Positions 25,501 to 37,700 of a stretch of DNA of 64,000 nucleotides are shown here, piece by piece; within the stretch, counting starts at the first letter, position 1, and every line of letters begins with the position of its first letter. Below the pieces are notes generated by a model that saw only the letters and a list, made by a program, of their open reading frames with translations, was not told the DNA's origin and ran no database searches. Origin of the DNA: Selaginella tamariscina (taxonomy: Eukaryota > Streptophyta > Lycopodiopsida > Selaginellales > Selaginellaceae); the NCBI GenBank assembly GCA_003024785.1, contig PUQB01000119.1:88838-152837 (forward strand), read 5' to 3'. A program made the translations under genes and the position numbers.

Positions 25501-25590
25501 TATTTTAATTCTTACCCAGAATTTGACGACGACTCCATACTAATGACTCGATCTCCTTGTTTAATTAAATCGTCCTTCTGCAAAATAATA
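22571..25590 (-). pseudogene. large decayed gene: BAH-like lead, ParB-like domain, class I DNA-methyltransferase-like domain
   Basis: I see, on the minus strand: an N-terminal part (DLIKQGDRVISM, then CGIEVTLKTRAGEEMGRGIL near 25430) resembling the start of the DUF7869-type transposase here; a ParB/sulfiredoxin-like region (FNYRPLN, RVAELMEKM, and YYIISGQHNN with SGQH at 24440-24451); a middle part (SKAESHNEQYHKLSAEWDAA, AMELKTIRHFKELGIHCPNW); and a C-terminal Rossmann methyltransferase signature (DAWVFDYCT at 22870-22893, then IAVEKDKTM near 22797-22820). ParB-type domains fused to N6A/N4C methyltransferases are known in bacteria and phages. Many frameshifts and in-frame TGA codons (for example 24225-24227 and 24521-24523) mean no intact protein is visible. 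I could not find a clear DPPY-type motif IV. The domain calls are mine from motifs only. Confidence 0.5.
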
Positions 25591-25869
25591 CACTATGAAT
25601 ACAAATCATATAAAAACGCACACACACTTGTATAAACCCGAATATACAAAAATAATACACAGAGAGAAGTAGACGGAATTAACTGTCCAAAGCTCCTTTG
25701 TGCTAGTGCAAAAGAAAGATAACATTTCGTTTTAGAACCACCACAAATGTGAGCTCTGGACAGTTTTACATAGTTTCCTAGCTTTTACTCGAAATATTAT
25801 GATAAGATGATAAAAGTAAATAAAATGAGATATGCAACTTATATATACTAATACACATATATATTCACA

Positions 25870-27118
25870 TGGAAGGTGCGGCGGGATTAATCTCGCCACC
25901 CCTTCAATGCCTCCTGAAAGAGTGGGCGGGATTAATCTCGCCACCTTTCTGGAGGCCTTGAACGGGAGTGCGGAATTAATCTTGCCACCCTTCTCGGTCT
26001 CAGAGAGAACTGGCAGGATTTATTTGGCACACCCCTTCAGTGACTCCAGAAAGGAGGCGGGATTAATCTCGCCCACCATGTAAGGGATGGTTAAATGAAT
26101 TTCGCCACCCTTCCCAGTTCTCTCCATTGGTATGTTGTAAACCTTCTACGTCTCAGACAGAAACGTTTGGGATTGGTCCGACTCACCAATGGAGAAAAAA
26201 GGAAGGGTGGCGGGATTCATTCCTCCAATAGGCATTTGAAGGGCTTTGGCGGGATTAATCCCGCNATTGGTATGTTGTAAACCTTCTACGTCTCAGACAG
26301 AAACGTTTGGGATTGGTCCGACTCACCAATGGAGAAAAAAGGAAGGGTGGCGGGATTCATTCCTCCAACAGGCATTGAAGGCTCGGCGGGATTAATCCCG
26401 CCGCCCAGGGCCTTCACTCGGTCCCTATGCGGCGGGATTAATCCCGCCGGACGCCAATTCCCTGCTCGAAATCGGGCGGGATTAATCCCGCCGCCTAGGC
26501 CCTTTAGGCAGCCTTTGGCGGCGGGATTAATCCCGCCCGATTCTGCAGGGCAGCGGGATTAATCCCTGCCCGGCCCTTCACTTGGGCCCTAGGCGGCGGG
26601 ATTAATCCCGCGACGCATGCCCTGCGCGGAATCGGCGGGATTAATCCGCCGCCTAGGCCCAGTGAAGGCCGGCGCGGGATTAATCCCGCCGATTCGCGCA
26701 GGGCGGCGGGATTAATCCGCCGCCTAGGCCCTTCACTCGGGCTCTAGGTGGCGGGATTAATCCCGCCCGATTCCGTGCAGGGCATGCGTATGTGGCGGGA
26801 TTAATCCGCGCCCATGCCCTTCACTCGGGCCTTAGTCGGCGGGATTAATCCCGCCGGACGCCAATGCCCTGTGCTAATCCGGCGGGATTAATCCCGCCGC
26901 CTAGGCCCTTCAGGCCAATGGCGGCGGGATAAATCCCGCCCGATTCCGCGCAGGACATGCGTACGCGGCGGGATTAATCCCGCCGGACGCCAATGCCCTG
27001 TGTGGAATCGGGCGGGATTAATCCCACTGCCTAGGCCCTTCAGACAGGCCAATGGCGGCGGATTAATCCCGCCGCCGAGTGGCTAATTATATAGCGGCGG
27101 ATTAATCCCGCCGCACAC
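25870..27118. repeat. palindromic repeat array 1 (GGCGGGATTAATCCCGCC)
   Basis: About 18 copies of an 18-bp perfect palindrome lie between 26380 and 27115 at a mean spacing near 42 bp. They are preceded at 25870-26260 by more degenerate copies (GGCGGGATTAATCTCGCC, GCGGAATTAATCTTGCC). Spacers fall into recurring types: GCCTAGGCCCTTCACTCGGG, GACGCCAATGCCCTG...GGAATCG, and CGATTCCGCGCAGGGCATGCG. The last two are reverse complements, so there is a second level of symmetry. The apparent open frames here (repeating GGINPA/AGLIPP peptides) come from the repeat and are not genes. Confidence 0.95.
26126..26372. repeat. 140-bp duplication across an N
   Basis: The sequence from ATTGGTATGTTG at 26126 recurs at 26266, immediately after the only N in the window (26265). 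The copies differ by very few bases. Such a duplicate joined by N suggests two contig ends that overlapped but were not merged. Within each copy CTCCATTGGT and ACCAATGGAG form a fold-back of about 79 bp. Confidence 0.7.
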
Positions 27119-27182
27119 ACACACACACACATATATACAGATTATACAGATACTGGTACACATAGTATATGTATGTATACAT

Positions 27183-27223
<41 letters not shown>

Positions 27224-27549
27224 GTGTGTGTATATGTGTATATCGTTGTGTATGCGTGTGTGAAACAAATAAAATCATACAGATAAACAAACACACACAC
27301 ACACATATATATACAGGAGTGTGCGTGTGTGTGCGAGAGATACAATTAACAAATCTGTGTGTGTGTGTATATCTGTGTGTGTGTGTATATGTATACGAGT
27401 GTGCGTGTGTGCGAGAGATAGAGATCTATAGAGAAGAGAGAGAGAGAAGGAGATATATATATATATATATATATGTGTGTGTATATGTATACGAGTGTGC
27501 GTGTGTGTGCAAGAGATAGAGATCTATAAAGAAGAGAGAGAGAGAGGAG

Positions 27550-27588
<39 letters not shown>

Positions 27589-27770
27589 GTGTGTATATAT
27601 GTATACGAGTGTGTGTGTGTGTGCGAGAGATAGAGATCTAAATTATATTATTAAGATACACACACATATAAATATATATGTGAATAAAAATAAATAAATC
27701 TCACAAATAAACGCAGAGGAGTGCGTGTGAGAGAGAGAGAGAGAGATCTCACCTGTGTGAGAGAGAAGGA
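27119..27770. repeat. microsatellite block (CA/TG, TA, GAGA)
   Basis: Mixed (CA)n, (TA)n and (GA)n tracts. A roughly 100-bp unit (ATGTATACGAGTGTGCGTGTG then GAGATAGAGATCTATA) is repeated about four times at 27380-27640. The open frames here are simple-sequence artefacts. Confidence 0.9.
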
Positions 27771-28128
27771 GATTTCCCTGCCGCCGCTGCCTTACAAACC
27801 CTAGGAATATACCAAAACCCTAAAAGGAATAGAATATATATTAACCCTAATCGAATATTCCTTTTAAGAATATACTTAAACCCTAAAAAGAATAAACTAT
27901 AGATTCGCCCTAAACGAATATTCTTTCATTATATTATCAGCGTTTCGTTGTGCGTGGGTGTATCACATACACCCCAAGAATAAATATCATGCAAGGGTTA
28001 ACACGTGTGTGTCCATGAGAGTGTTAAAGTTTCACATGCAGCGATACATATATACACACATAGTATTATACACATAGACATAGTACATACATATTATAGA
28101 TATTAATATTAGAGAGATAGAGTACAGA

Positions 28129-31100
28129 TGCAAGTTGTAACTAAAATGGGCATGGCTATAGTCCCATTTCCTAATAATTAGCAATTTTAGCTATTTAATT
28201 AACATTTTCTAATATTAAAGGAATATTCTTTAGAATATATATTTAAAAACAGATATTCTTTAGAATATTCTATTTTGTAATCGACCCTTTAATAAATTAT
28301 AGCATTCATTGAACAAAAACTAATAACATTATAAAAGTAAAAGGTATTAATTATTAATATATTATATTTAAGATTGTATGGGCCTAATATAACAATTAAG
28401 GAAGAGCATAAAAGGTACATTATATAAATATTTATGTTGTTATTAAAATATTAATATTTAAATATAACATTATTAATTAAAAATTTGTAGTAGTAATAAT
28501 ATATATATAAATATACAAAACCTATAATATAGTCAATCTTCCATATCGTTTTATAAATTTATATAGTTAAGTAAACAATTTGGTACTATTACTAAAGAGT
28601 TTATAATAATTATGAATATTAAATATATGATTATTTATAATTCTGTAATTGCTTTAAGCTTTAGAAAACATACATTCTCTTGCAGTTTTGTTAATCGTGA
28701 CTTTATCAATGCTTTTTGACATCCACCCATATCGAATGGATTTAACATTTATAAAACATGCTGGGTCTTTTTGATTAGGAGACCATGTTTTCTCTAGGTA
28801 TCCATTATATCTTTCGCTCTCCTTCTCGTGTCGCCTTTTTTGTGGTTTGAACCATGCAACCTTAACCATACTATTGTTCGTGATTACTTTAGGTGTGTCG
28901 ATAATTTAACCCATCCAAATAAGCTGATTATATGACACATCTGAAGTAATGAGGACCATCATTAGTTTTTGAAGATCCTTGCAACAATCAAAGTATGCTT
29001 TAGGTTTTTTGGTTCCTTTGTCCAACAAAGTGTGGGGTTTGCACTTCCACATCACTACTGGCTTCTATGTCGTCTGTGCTCAGTGATGTCATTTCAATCT
29101 CCTCTCGCCACCTTGTTTTAGGCCAAAAGGGTGTTGCAATTCTGTACTTGTGACAGTAGGCCTTTCTAACTCTCGAACAACAGTCTCCCAATAGTCGACC
29201 ACATGCTTATATAGTTCTGAGTAACCAGTTGCCTTATCAAAATTCTTTGGCATCGATTTTTGAACCCATGCCACATATTTTTTGAGGCCATCAATAATAA
29301 CCTCTTGTTCCTTGAGCTGGGCACTCAATGGAATAGGGTCTGGTTGTCCTTCTGGGAGAAGTGGCTTTTTATCCTCTCCACTTTTGAAGAGCATTAAGCC
29401 TCTTTCGGTAACCACTCCTGCTCTAATGGCCGTAACTTGTACTGCATAATAGGTATACCATCTCGTATGGAGAAAAAGAATTGTAGCAGCACAAGGTGAC
29501 CAACTAAAGAATCACTCCCTTCTTTTATATACTCCTTGAGAAATTTTTTGAAGTCTGGCACCTCAGTCACAAGCAAAGCACAACTTTTTTTGGAGATGCA
29601 ATTTTCAAAAAGATTCATCATATGCGGTAAAGTAAGTGCACTTGTCCTTTTTGTAGAGTTGGAGACCTTGCTGAAGAACGCATCAATATCTTCATGAGTG
29701 TGACCAACCATAAGGAAACTGAGCGTGATTGTTTCAAACACACCTTTGGCAACAAGCATTGACAAGTATGCTAGCACATATCTAGAAAATAAAAGTAAGT
29801 ATGAGCTTGAGAAACCTTTAAGTAAAATGATTTACCTATTTTTGTTCTCGCCTGCACAATTATCCATCTGTAAAAGCAAATGACGAGGAAGCTTATTTGA
29901 TGTTGAGGACACATGTACACTATTTGAGCTAGATCCCTCCACTGAACCAGAACTCTCAACAGGGCCATCTGTTTTCTGTGCAGGCTGTTGACAATGCCTC
30001 TCATATTCCCAAGTAGCCTCAAGTGCAGACGTGTTCATGAGAGCATTATGTAAAAAGGTTGAAGGTGTTGTTTCTTCACTTTGAGATCACTGATAGGACT
30101 TGTCTGTGAGTGGGCTTCAAGGTTTCTGAAACACATGGCTAACGACCCAATAGTGAAATTGGAGTCGCTAGACCAATGTGGAAGTGAAAAGTGTCCATAT
30201 GACTCACAACCGTGTCCATGTGTTAGCACACCTGTCAATGAAATCGGAAGTTTCATGACATTTCCAAGGCACTTTGGTGTTGCAAAGAGCTTTGGAATGC
30301 TGGTCTTTGAATGATCCATCTTGTCATGGATCAAGCACAGGTACTCTGATGGGCGTGACACAGAAAGCATGCGGTGTGCATAGTACTGAGACCGGCAAGT
30401 TTGTTGTGCAATCATGTGGGCCTCCATCTTCTTTTGAATGGCAGTGATCTCCACTAAGGTTTTTGCACAAGCCTCTGCAGCCTTCAATGGTACAAGTGTC
30501 ACACTTGGAAAGCTAGAGTGTTTTGCAATCTCCACATCCTTAAAATGAGTATTCCATATGTTGTTGAAGGTACCAGTGCAGATTGCTTGGAGCCCCATCA
30601 AACTGAGGCACTTGTTCACATGTTCACACAGCTTCAATTGAGTGTAGATTAAAGGCAAAACCTTGAGATTTTCCCTGACCCTGCATTTGTGGTTCGGCAT
30701 TTGTGAGGCATCCTGTCTGCATTTGCTTCCACAAAAGCCTTGAGTATCTCTATGGCTGCCATGATGTGAGAGCAGGTTTTGACCAAGCGAGTGTTCCCAT
30801 GAACTGAGGTTCGCGCTCCATCTAGCCACTCATCCCTTCGACGGTAGAACGTGGTCTTTGGGATCCCGTATATACTGTACCAAGCTTTGAAGCAGATGGC
30901 CACCTTATTAAATACCATGGATGTACTCTGATAACCTGTGTCCGAGGCCATTCCATCAATACACCCAGTTAGTGCAGCATATACAAACTCATGCTTTTGC
31001 TTTTGGGTGAGCATACGAAAGACATGTCTACATTGGGTAATTTCATTCCGGTCTGCCATCTGACAACACTTCTTCTTGCAACAGTCAATCGTGGAAATGC

Positions 31101-32144
31101 TCGTAACACTTTCGGAAGATGTAGGATCCATCTTTACCCTCTTGCTGAAACTTGCAGGGGAAGATCTACAACCCATGAATCGCCTTTTTCTTACAATAGG
31201 ACCAATGCAAGGAACCTCTTAAATATGAGTTATTCTTCCGGGTTATTATTATTGAAATCCAACCCAGAATATGTTGAACCATCTTGCCGTCTTAATTCAG
31301 ATGTTCGCCACCTCACGAGGGATCCAGGATACAATGTGCCATTAGGTGAAACCTCTGTCACAACTACACCCACGAAGTCGGACCCTAGTTTCTCTTCTGA
31401 CACTGCTTCCATTGGATTTATAGCTGTGATGATGCCTCTTCCGACTTCAATCTCACGAAGAAAGAGAATCACCTCATCCATCACAGCAGACAAGCCATCA
31501 TCTGGTAAACTCGTGCTACTATTTGTTTGTGACTCTGCATATTCTGTGTCAGCCTTGACTTCATCCAAATTCCACAATACAGGAGAACCCTCCTCAAATT
31601 CCATTCCCAGAACCTTAACATGCTTGTAAATGGTGTTCACCCATACGTACACACAAGATCCTTGGGCAATATTGTGACATGATACATTATTATCTCGAAC
31701 TTCCACAGTTCCAGTGCCAACTATCTCGTTGTTCCGAAGAAGACATACTTTATCTCCAGTATTAAACATATTGTCCTGCACATAAATAATTGTATTATTT
31801 ATGATATCTGTTTATGCAATATTTCTAAGAAATCTGAATTACGGTTACTTAATAATATGCATATGCAATAATACATAATTATGTTTAGAGATAATATCTC
31901 ATGTTTGATTAATACAACTGATGGGTAAACTATTTTTATAATAATATGAATATTCTAAGATATTTTAGGAATATTCCTTACTAAGTAAGGTTATTGAAGG
32001 ATTAATTAATTAATTAATTAATATTTAAGGCTTAATTACATATTAATTAAATGATTAATTAATAATTAAAACTTAAGTATTAATTAGTAATTTATTTTAT
32101 ATTCCCATTTTCACGTATCATGCCCACTTTAGTTACAACGTGCA
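28129..32144 (-). mobile_element. DUF7869-type DNA transposon, copy 1 (complete termini)
   Basis: 4.0 kb with imperfect terminal inverted repeats: left TGCAAGTTGTAACTAAAATG, right (reverse complement) TGCACGTTGTAACTAAAGTG. TACAG flanks both sides (28123-28127 and 32145-32149), with one extra A on the left, so a 5-bp target duplication is likely. The single gene runs right to left. Subterminal sequence is AT-rich with AGAATATTCT-type palindromes. A second copy faces the opposite way at 34716-38468. Confidence 0.85.
28654..31781 (-). pseudogene. DUF7869-like transposase of copy 1
   Basis: Broken coding region. N-terminus near 31781: MFNTGDKVCLLRNNEIVGTG, a small beta-rich lead also seen in the ParB-like gene at 25.5 kb. 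Next, a Cys cluster (CCKKKCC) and FVYAALTGCIDGMASDTGY, then GIPKTTFYRRRDEWLDG, a helix-turn-helix-like stretch. The core holds LCLIHDKMDHSKTSIPK, LQMDNCAGENKNR and FLMVGHTHEDIDAFFSKVS. These Asp, Asn and His-Thr-His-Glu-Asp signatures define a DUF7869-like RNase H-fold family that I take to be the transposase. The C-terminus ends ARECMFSKA near 28660. Frameshifts split it into several frames. Confidence 0.72.
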
Positions 32145-32700
32145 TACAGGATCATGTATGGTGTGTATGTATGAGAGAAGAGTGACAATACATATTATAG
32201 ATCATGCATGGTGTGTATGTTTGAGAGAAGAGAGACAGTACATATTTACATGGATCATGCATGGTGTGTATGTATGAGAGAAGAGTGAGAGTGTTAATAA
32301 ATTAAATTCATACACATTGGATATATTAGTATACACATATACATACACACGTGTATACACACAGACATACATACATATTACATGTGTAAATTCAATGTGT
32401 TACATAGGGTTTAGGGTTAGGATGGATCATGCATGGTGTTTATGTATGAGAGGAGTGAGTGTTATACACAGATATACATTATACATATTACATAATATTG
32501 TAACATCAGTACATATTATGAATTATGCATGGTGTGTATGTTGAGAGAAGAGACAGGCTACATATTATAGATCATGATCATGCATGGTGTGTATATATGA
32601 GAGAAGGGATTATGCATGGTGACACTGTGTATGTATGAGAGAAGAGATACAGTGTTAACAAATGAAAATCGTACACATTGCATATATTATATTAGTACAC
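32145..32700. repeat. degenerate tandem repeat (GATCATGCATGGTGTGTATGT)
   Basis: About seven copies of a unit beginning near ATCATGCATGGTGTGTATGT and ending in AGAGAAGAG are spaced 45-100 bp apart, interleaved with (CATA)n tracts. No coding potential. Confidence 0.75.
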
Positions 32701-33985
32701 ATATTACATACACACGTGTATACACAGAGACATACATATATATTACATGTGTAATTCAATGTGTTACATACACACACACTGAGTACATATAGATCATACA
32801 TGCGTTGAACATGATGTTTTTCAATAAAGAAGCAACATATAATTTCTCAAGTTTGGTTTAGGGCAATGTGCATGTGTGTGCATATATGTCTCTGTAAGTG
32901 CTTCTAATGCGTGTGCACATGTATATATAAATTTATGATTGTGTTTATATATAATATGTGCAAACAAACATCGAATAATTAAGAAATAATATTAATATAC
33001 ACACTATGAACATATTTTAAATTATACTAATAATATATGATTTTATCTAATATACATCCATATATAGTTTTAATAATATATATTAATTTAATATTGATAA
33101 TAAGGTTTAACACTAGAATATTCTTGAAATAATAACAAATTAATTGAGAAAATCTCATTAATATATACAAATGTAGAATAATTACTGAGATAATTAAGAA
33201 TAAGACTAATTTAATTATGATAATCAGGTTTAATATTGAAATATTCTTTGAATATTAAGAAAATAATAAAGAATATCCCATTAATAGTAGGAAATGTAAA
33301 TTAATTACTCGAGTAATTAAGAAAATAATAATAATAAACAGACTATGAATATATTTTAAATGATACATAATAATATATCAATTTATTTTTTGTATTAGTG
33401 TATATATATATAATATATATAAACTTAATAATATATACTTGAATATTAAGAATGTAGAATAATTACAAAAATTTCGTAATATTAAACAGCTTGAAGCACT
33501 TGAATGACATTAAATGCAATTTTAAAACACTCATTGGAATTGGAGAGTATATATGTCAGACTGTCGGTTATTTGTTTCAACTCATCTTAAATTTTCTTTT
33601 CTGTTATTTCAAAAATTTTGAATTTCTGACATAAGTATTGTCAATCTGACATGTAAATTTGAAAATGCATTTAATTTCCCACTCAAATTCAGATTTGGTT
33701 CTTTTCCGGCAAGGGTTTCTTCATTTTCACTCTTTAGATTTTCTTTTTTCTTCTTAGTGATCAGCTCAGGAGCGACATTAAATTGGGTGCGCTATTGTTT
33801 ATAGGAAAGCACGGCGCCTTCAGTGCTGTTTACAAGTAAGTATTATAGACAAATTTAGATATATTTATAAAGATTCACTCTCTTACATTCTCCTTAAATT
33901 TTAGAATTTAGGGATTTAGGAATGCATTAGGATTACAATATATTCTGTTAGGGATTTATCCCGTTTAAATATACTTTTAACTTAG
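32701..33985. other. AT-rich spacer
   Basis: Very AT-rich with microsatellites and several partial direct repeats (GAATATTAAGAA-like). I see no gene. At 33700-33960 the base composition rises slightly before the second palindrome array begins. Confidence 0.4.
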
Positions 33986-33998
33986 TATTCTCGGTTAG

Positions 33999-34715
33999 CC
34001 GGGGCGGCGGGATTAATCCGGCCATTTTTTTTGCCTCTTTGAAGAGGTGGCGGGATTAATCCCGCCACCATCTCTTTCATAACTATGGCAGAATTAGTTC
34101 GGGCAATGCTTCTCCGCCTCTTAAAAAGAGCGGCGAGATTAATCCCGCCGATAACTCTCTTAACTGATAATGATTTACTTGAATTTATTAGAAAGAGTTG
34201 TCGGCGGGATTAATCTCGCCAACCATTTTAAAAGGCAGAGAAGGGGTGGCGGGATTAATCTCGCCACTACTTCCTTGTTTTAAATATTTATGGGCAGAAT
34301 TCATCCCGAATCTCTTTGAAATCATAGTTTCGGAGAGAGTTGTGGGCGGGATTAATCCCGCCGCTTATTCCCCGTCGTCAGAGTTGTGGGCGGGATTAAT
34401 CCCGCCACCTATTCTCTGTCTTCAGTGTTGTGGGCGGGATTAATCATGCCCCCTCTTCCTCGTCGGAGAAATTTGCGGCGGGATTAATCCCGCCGGTACT
34501 TCCTCGTCGGAGGGAGCCGCGGCGGGATTAATCCCGCCGCTACTTCCTCGTCGGAGGGAGTCTGCGGCGGGATTAATCCCGCTGGTACTTCCTCGTCTGA
34601 GGGAGCCCGTGGCGGGATTAATCCCGCCGCCTCTCTCCGACGGGTAGAGTCGGCGGCGGGATTAATCCTGCCGACTCACTCTGAAGGGTAGAGTCTGCGG
34701 CGGGATTAATCCCGC
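33999..34715. repeat. palindromic repeat array 2 (GGCGGGATTAATCCCGCC)
   Basis: About 16 copies of the same 18-bp palindrome as array 1, degenerate at the left and near-perfect at the right. The last five are spaced almost exactly 45 bp. The spacers (TACTTCCTCGTCGGAGGGAG) are unrelated to those of array 1, so the palindrome itself is what is conserved. The last copy abuts the 3' piece of transposon copy 2 at 34716. Confidence 0.95.
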
Positions 34716-37700
34716 CCATCAGTTATATTAATAAAGCATGAGATATTATTTTTATATATAATTATGTATTATTGCACATGCATATTATTAAGCAACTGCA
34801 GTTATGATTTCTTACAAATATTGCATAAACAGATATCATAAATAACACAATTTTTTATGTGCAGGACAATATGTATAATACTGGAGATAAAGTATGTCTT
34901 CTTCAGAACAACGAGATAATTGGCACTGGAATTGTGGAAGTTCGAGATGATAATGCATCATGTCACAATATTGCCAAGGATCTTGTGTGTACGTATGGGT
35001 GAACACCATTTTCAAGCATGTTGAGGTTCCTAGAATGGAATTTGAGGAGGGTTCTTCTGTATTGTGGAATTTGGATGAAGTCAAGGCTGACACAGAATAT
35101 ACAGAGTCAAACAAACAGTAGCACGAGTTTTCCAGATGATGGCTTGCCTGCTGTGATGGATGAGGTGATTCTCTTTCTTCATGAGATTGAGGTTGGGAGA
35201 GGCATCATCACAGCTATAATCCAATAGAAGCAGTGTCAGAAGAGAAACTAGGGTCCAACTTCGTGGGTGTAGTTGTGATAGAGGTTTCACCTAATGGCAC
35301 TTTGCATCCTGGATCCCTTGTGAGGTGGCGAACATCTAAATTAAGACAGCAAGATGGTTCAACATATTCTGGGTTGGATTTCAATAAAACAACCTGGAAG
35401 AACAATTCATATTTGAAGAGGTTCCTTGCATTGGTCCTATTAAAAGAAAAAGGCGATTCATGGGTTGCAGATCTTCCCCTGCAAGTTTCAGCAAGAGGAT
35501 GAAGATGGATCCTACATCTTCCGAAAGTGTTACGAGCATTTCCACGATTGACTGCTGCAAGAAGAAGTGTTGTCCCGGAATGAAATTACCCAATGTAGAC
35601 ATGTCTTTCGTACGCTCACCCAAAGCAAAGGCATGAGTTTGTATATGTTGCACTAACTGGGTGTATTGATGGAATGGCTTCGGACACAGGTTATCAGAGT
35701 ACATCCATGGTATTTAATAAGGTGGCCATCTGCTTCAAAGCTTGGTACAGTATATACGGGATCCCAAAGACCACGTTCTACCGTCGGAGGGATGAGTGGC
35801 TAGATGGAGCGAACCTCAGTTCATGGGAACACTCGCTTGGTCAAAACCTGCTCTCACATCATGGCAGCCATAGAGATACTCAAGGCTTTTGTGGAAGCAA
35901 ATGCAGACAGGATGCCTCACAAATGCCGAACCACAAATGCAGGGGTCAGGGAAAATCTCAAGGTTTTGCCTTTAATCTACACTCAATTGAAGCTGTGTGA
36001 ACATGTGAACAAGTGCCTCAGTTTGATGGGGCTCCAAGCAATCTGCACTGGTACCTTCAACAACATATGGAATACTCATTTTAAGGATGTGGAGATTGCA
36101 AAACACTCTAGCTTTTCCAAGTGTGACACTTGTACCATTGAAGGCTGCAGAGGCTTGTGCAAAAACCTTAGTGGAGATCACTGCCATTCAAAAGAAGATG
36201 GAGGCCCACATGATTGCACAACAAACTTGCCGGTCTCAGTACTATGCACACCGCATGCTTTCTGTGTCACGCCCATCAGAGTACCTGTGCTTGATCCATG
36301 ACAAGATGGATCATTCAAAGACCAGCATTCCAAAGCTCTTGCAACACCAAAGTGCCTTGGAAATGTCATGAAACTTCCGATTTCATTGACAGGTGTGCTA
36401 ACACATGGACACGGTTGTGAGTCATATGGACACTTTTCACTCCACATTGGTCTAGCGACTCCAATTTCACTATTGGGTCGTTAGCCATGTGTTTCAGAAC
36501 CTTGAAGCCCACTCACAGACAAGTCCTATCAGTGATCTCAAAGTGAAGAAACAACACCTTCAACCTTTTACATAATGCTCTCATGAACACGTCTGCACTT
36601 GAGGCTACTTGGGAATATGAGAGGCATTGTCAACAGCCTGCACAGAAAACAGATGGCCCTGTTGAGAGTTCTGGTTCAGTGGAGGATCTAGCTCAAAATA
36701 GTGTACATGTGTCCTCAACATCAAATAAGCTTCCTCGTCATTTGCTTTTACAGATGGATAATTGTGCAGGCGAGAACAAAATAGGTAAATCATTTTACTT
36801 AAGGGTTTCTCAAGCTCATACTTATTTTATTTTCTAATATGTGCTTAGCATACTTGTCAATGCTTGTTGCAAAGGTGTGTTTGAAACAATCACGCTCAGT
36901 TTCCTTATGGTTGGTCACACTCATGAAGATATTGATGCGTTCTTCAGCAAGGTCTCCAACTCTACAAAAAGGACAAGTGCACTTACCTTACCGCATATGA
37001 TGAATCTTTTTGAAAATTGCATCTCCAAAAAAAGTTGTGCTTTGCTTGTGACTGAGGTGCCAGACTTCAAAAAATTTCTCAAGGAGTATATAAAAGAAGG
37101 GAGTGATTCTTTAGTTGGTCACCTTGTGCCGCTACAATTCTTTTTCTCCATACGAGATGGTATACCTATTATGCAGTACAAGTTACGGCCATCAGAGCAG
37201 GAGTGGTTACCGAAAGAGGGTTAATGCTCTTCAAAAGTGGAGAGGATGGAAAGCCACTTCTCCCAGAAGGACAACCAGACCCTATTCCATTGAGTGCCCA
37301 GCTCAAGGAACAAGAGGTTATTATTGATGGCATCAAAAAATATGTGGCATGGGTTCAAAAATCGATGCCAAAGAATTCTGATAAGGCAACTGGTTACTCA
37401 GAACTATATAAGCATGTGGTCGACTATTGGGAGACTGTTGTTCGAGAGTTGGAAGGGCCTACTGTCACAAGTACAGAATTGCAACACCCTTTTTGGCCTA
37501 AAACAAGGTGGCGAGAGGAGATTGAAATGACATCACTGAGCACAGACGACATAGAAGCCAGTAGTGATGTGGAAGTGCAAACCCCACACTTTGTTGGACA
37601 AAGGAACCAAAAACCTAAAGCATACTTTGATTGCTGCAGGATCTTCAAAAACTAATGATGGTTCTCATTACTCCAGATGCGTCATATAATCAGCCTATTT

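Noticed and set aside
25832-26562. Open frames repeating GGINPA / AGLIPP peptides
   Set aside because: Produced by translation of the palindrome GGCGGGATTAATCCCGCC; they appear in several frames with no start context or splice logic.
27102-27519. Frames rich in Tyr-Ile-His-Thr or Val-Cys-Val
   Set aside because: Microsatellite (TA/CA) translations; the same holds for many frames at 53-55 kb and 60-63 kb.
25870-34715. CRISPR-like arrays (short palindromic repeat, varied spacers)
   Set aside because: Eukaryotic nuclear context, spacers that recur and are inverted relative to each other, degenerate array edges, and no cas genes. They are palindromic satellites.
14786-34715. Helitron as explanation of the 19.9 kb insertion (no target duplication, hairpin near the 3' end)
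   Set aside because: No Rep/helicase sequence, no 5'-TC or CTRR-3' ends, and the host site is AC|CC, not A|T.
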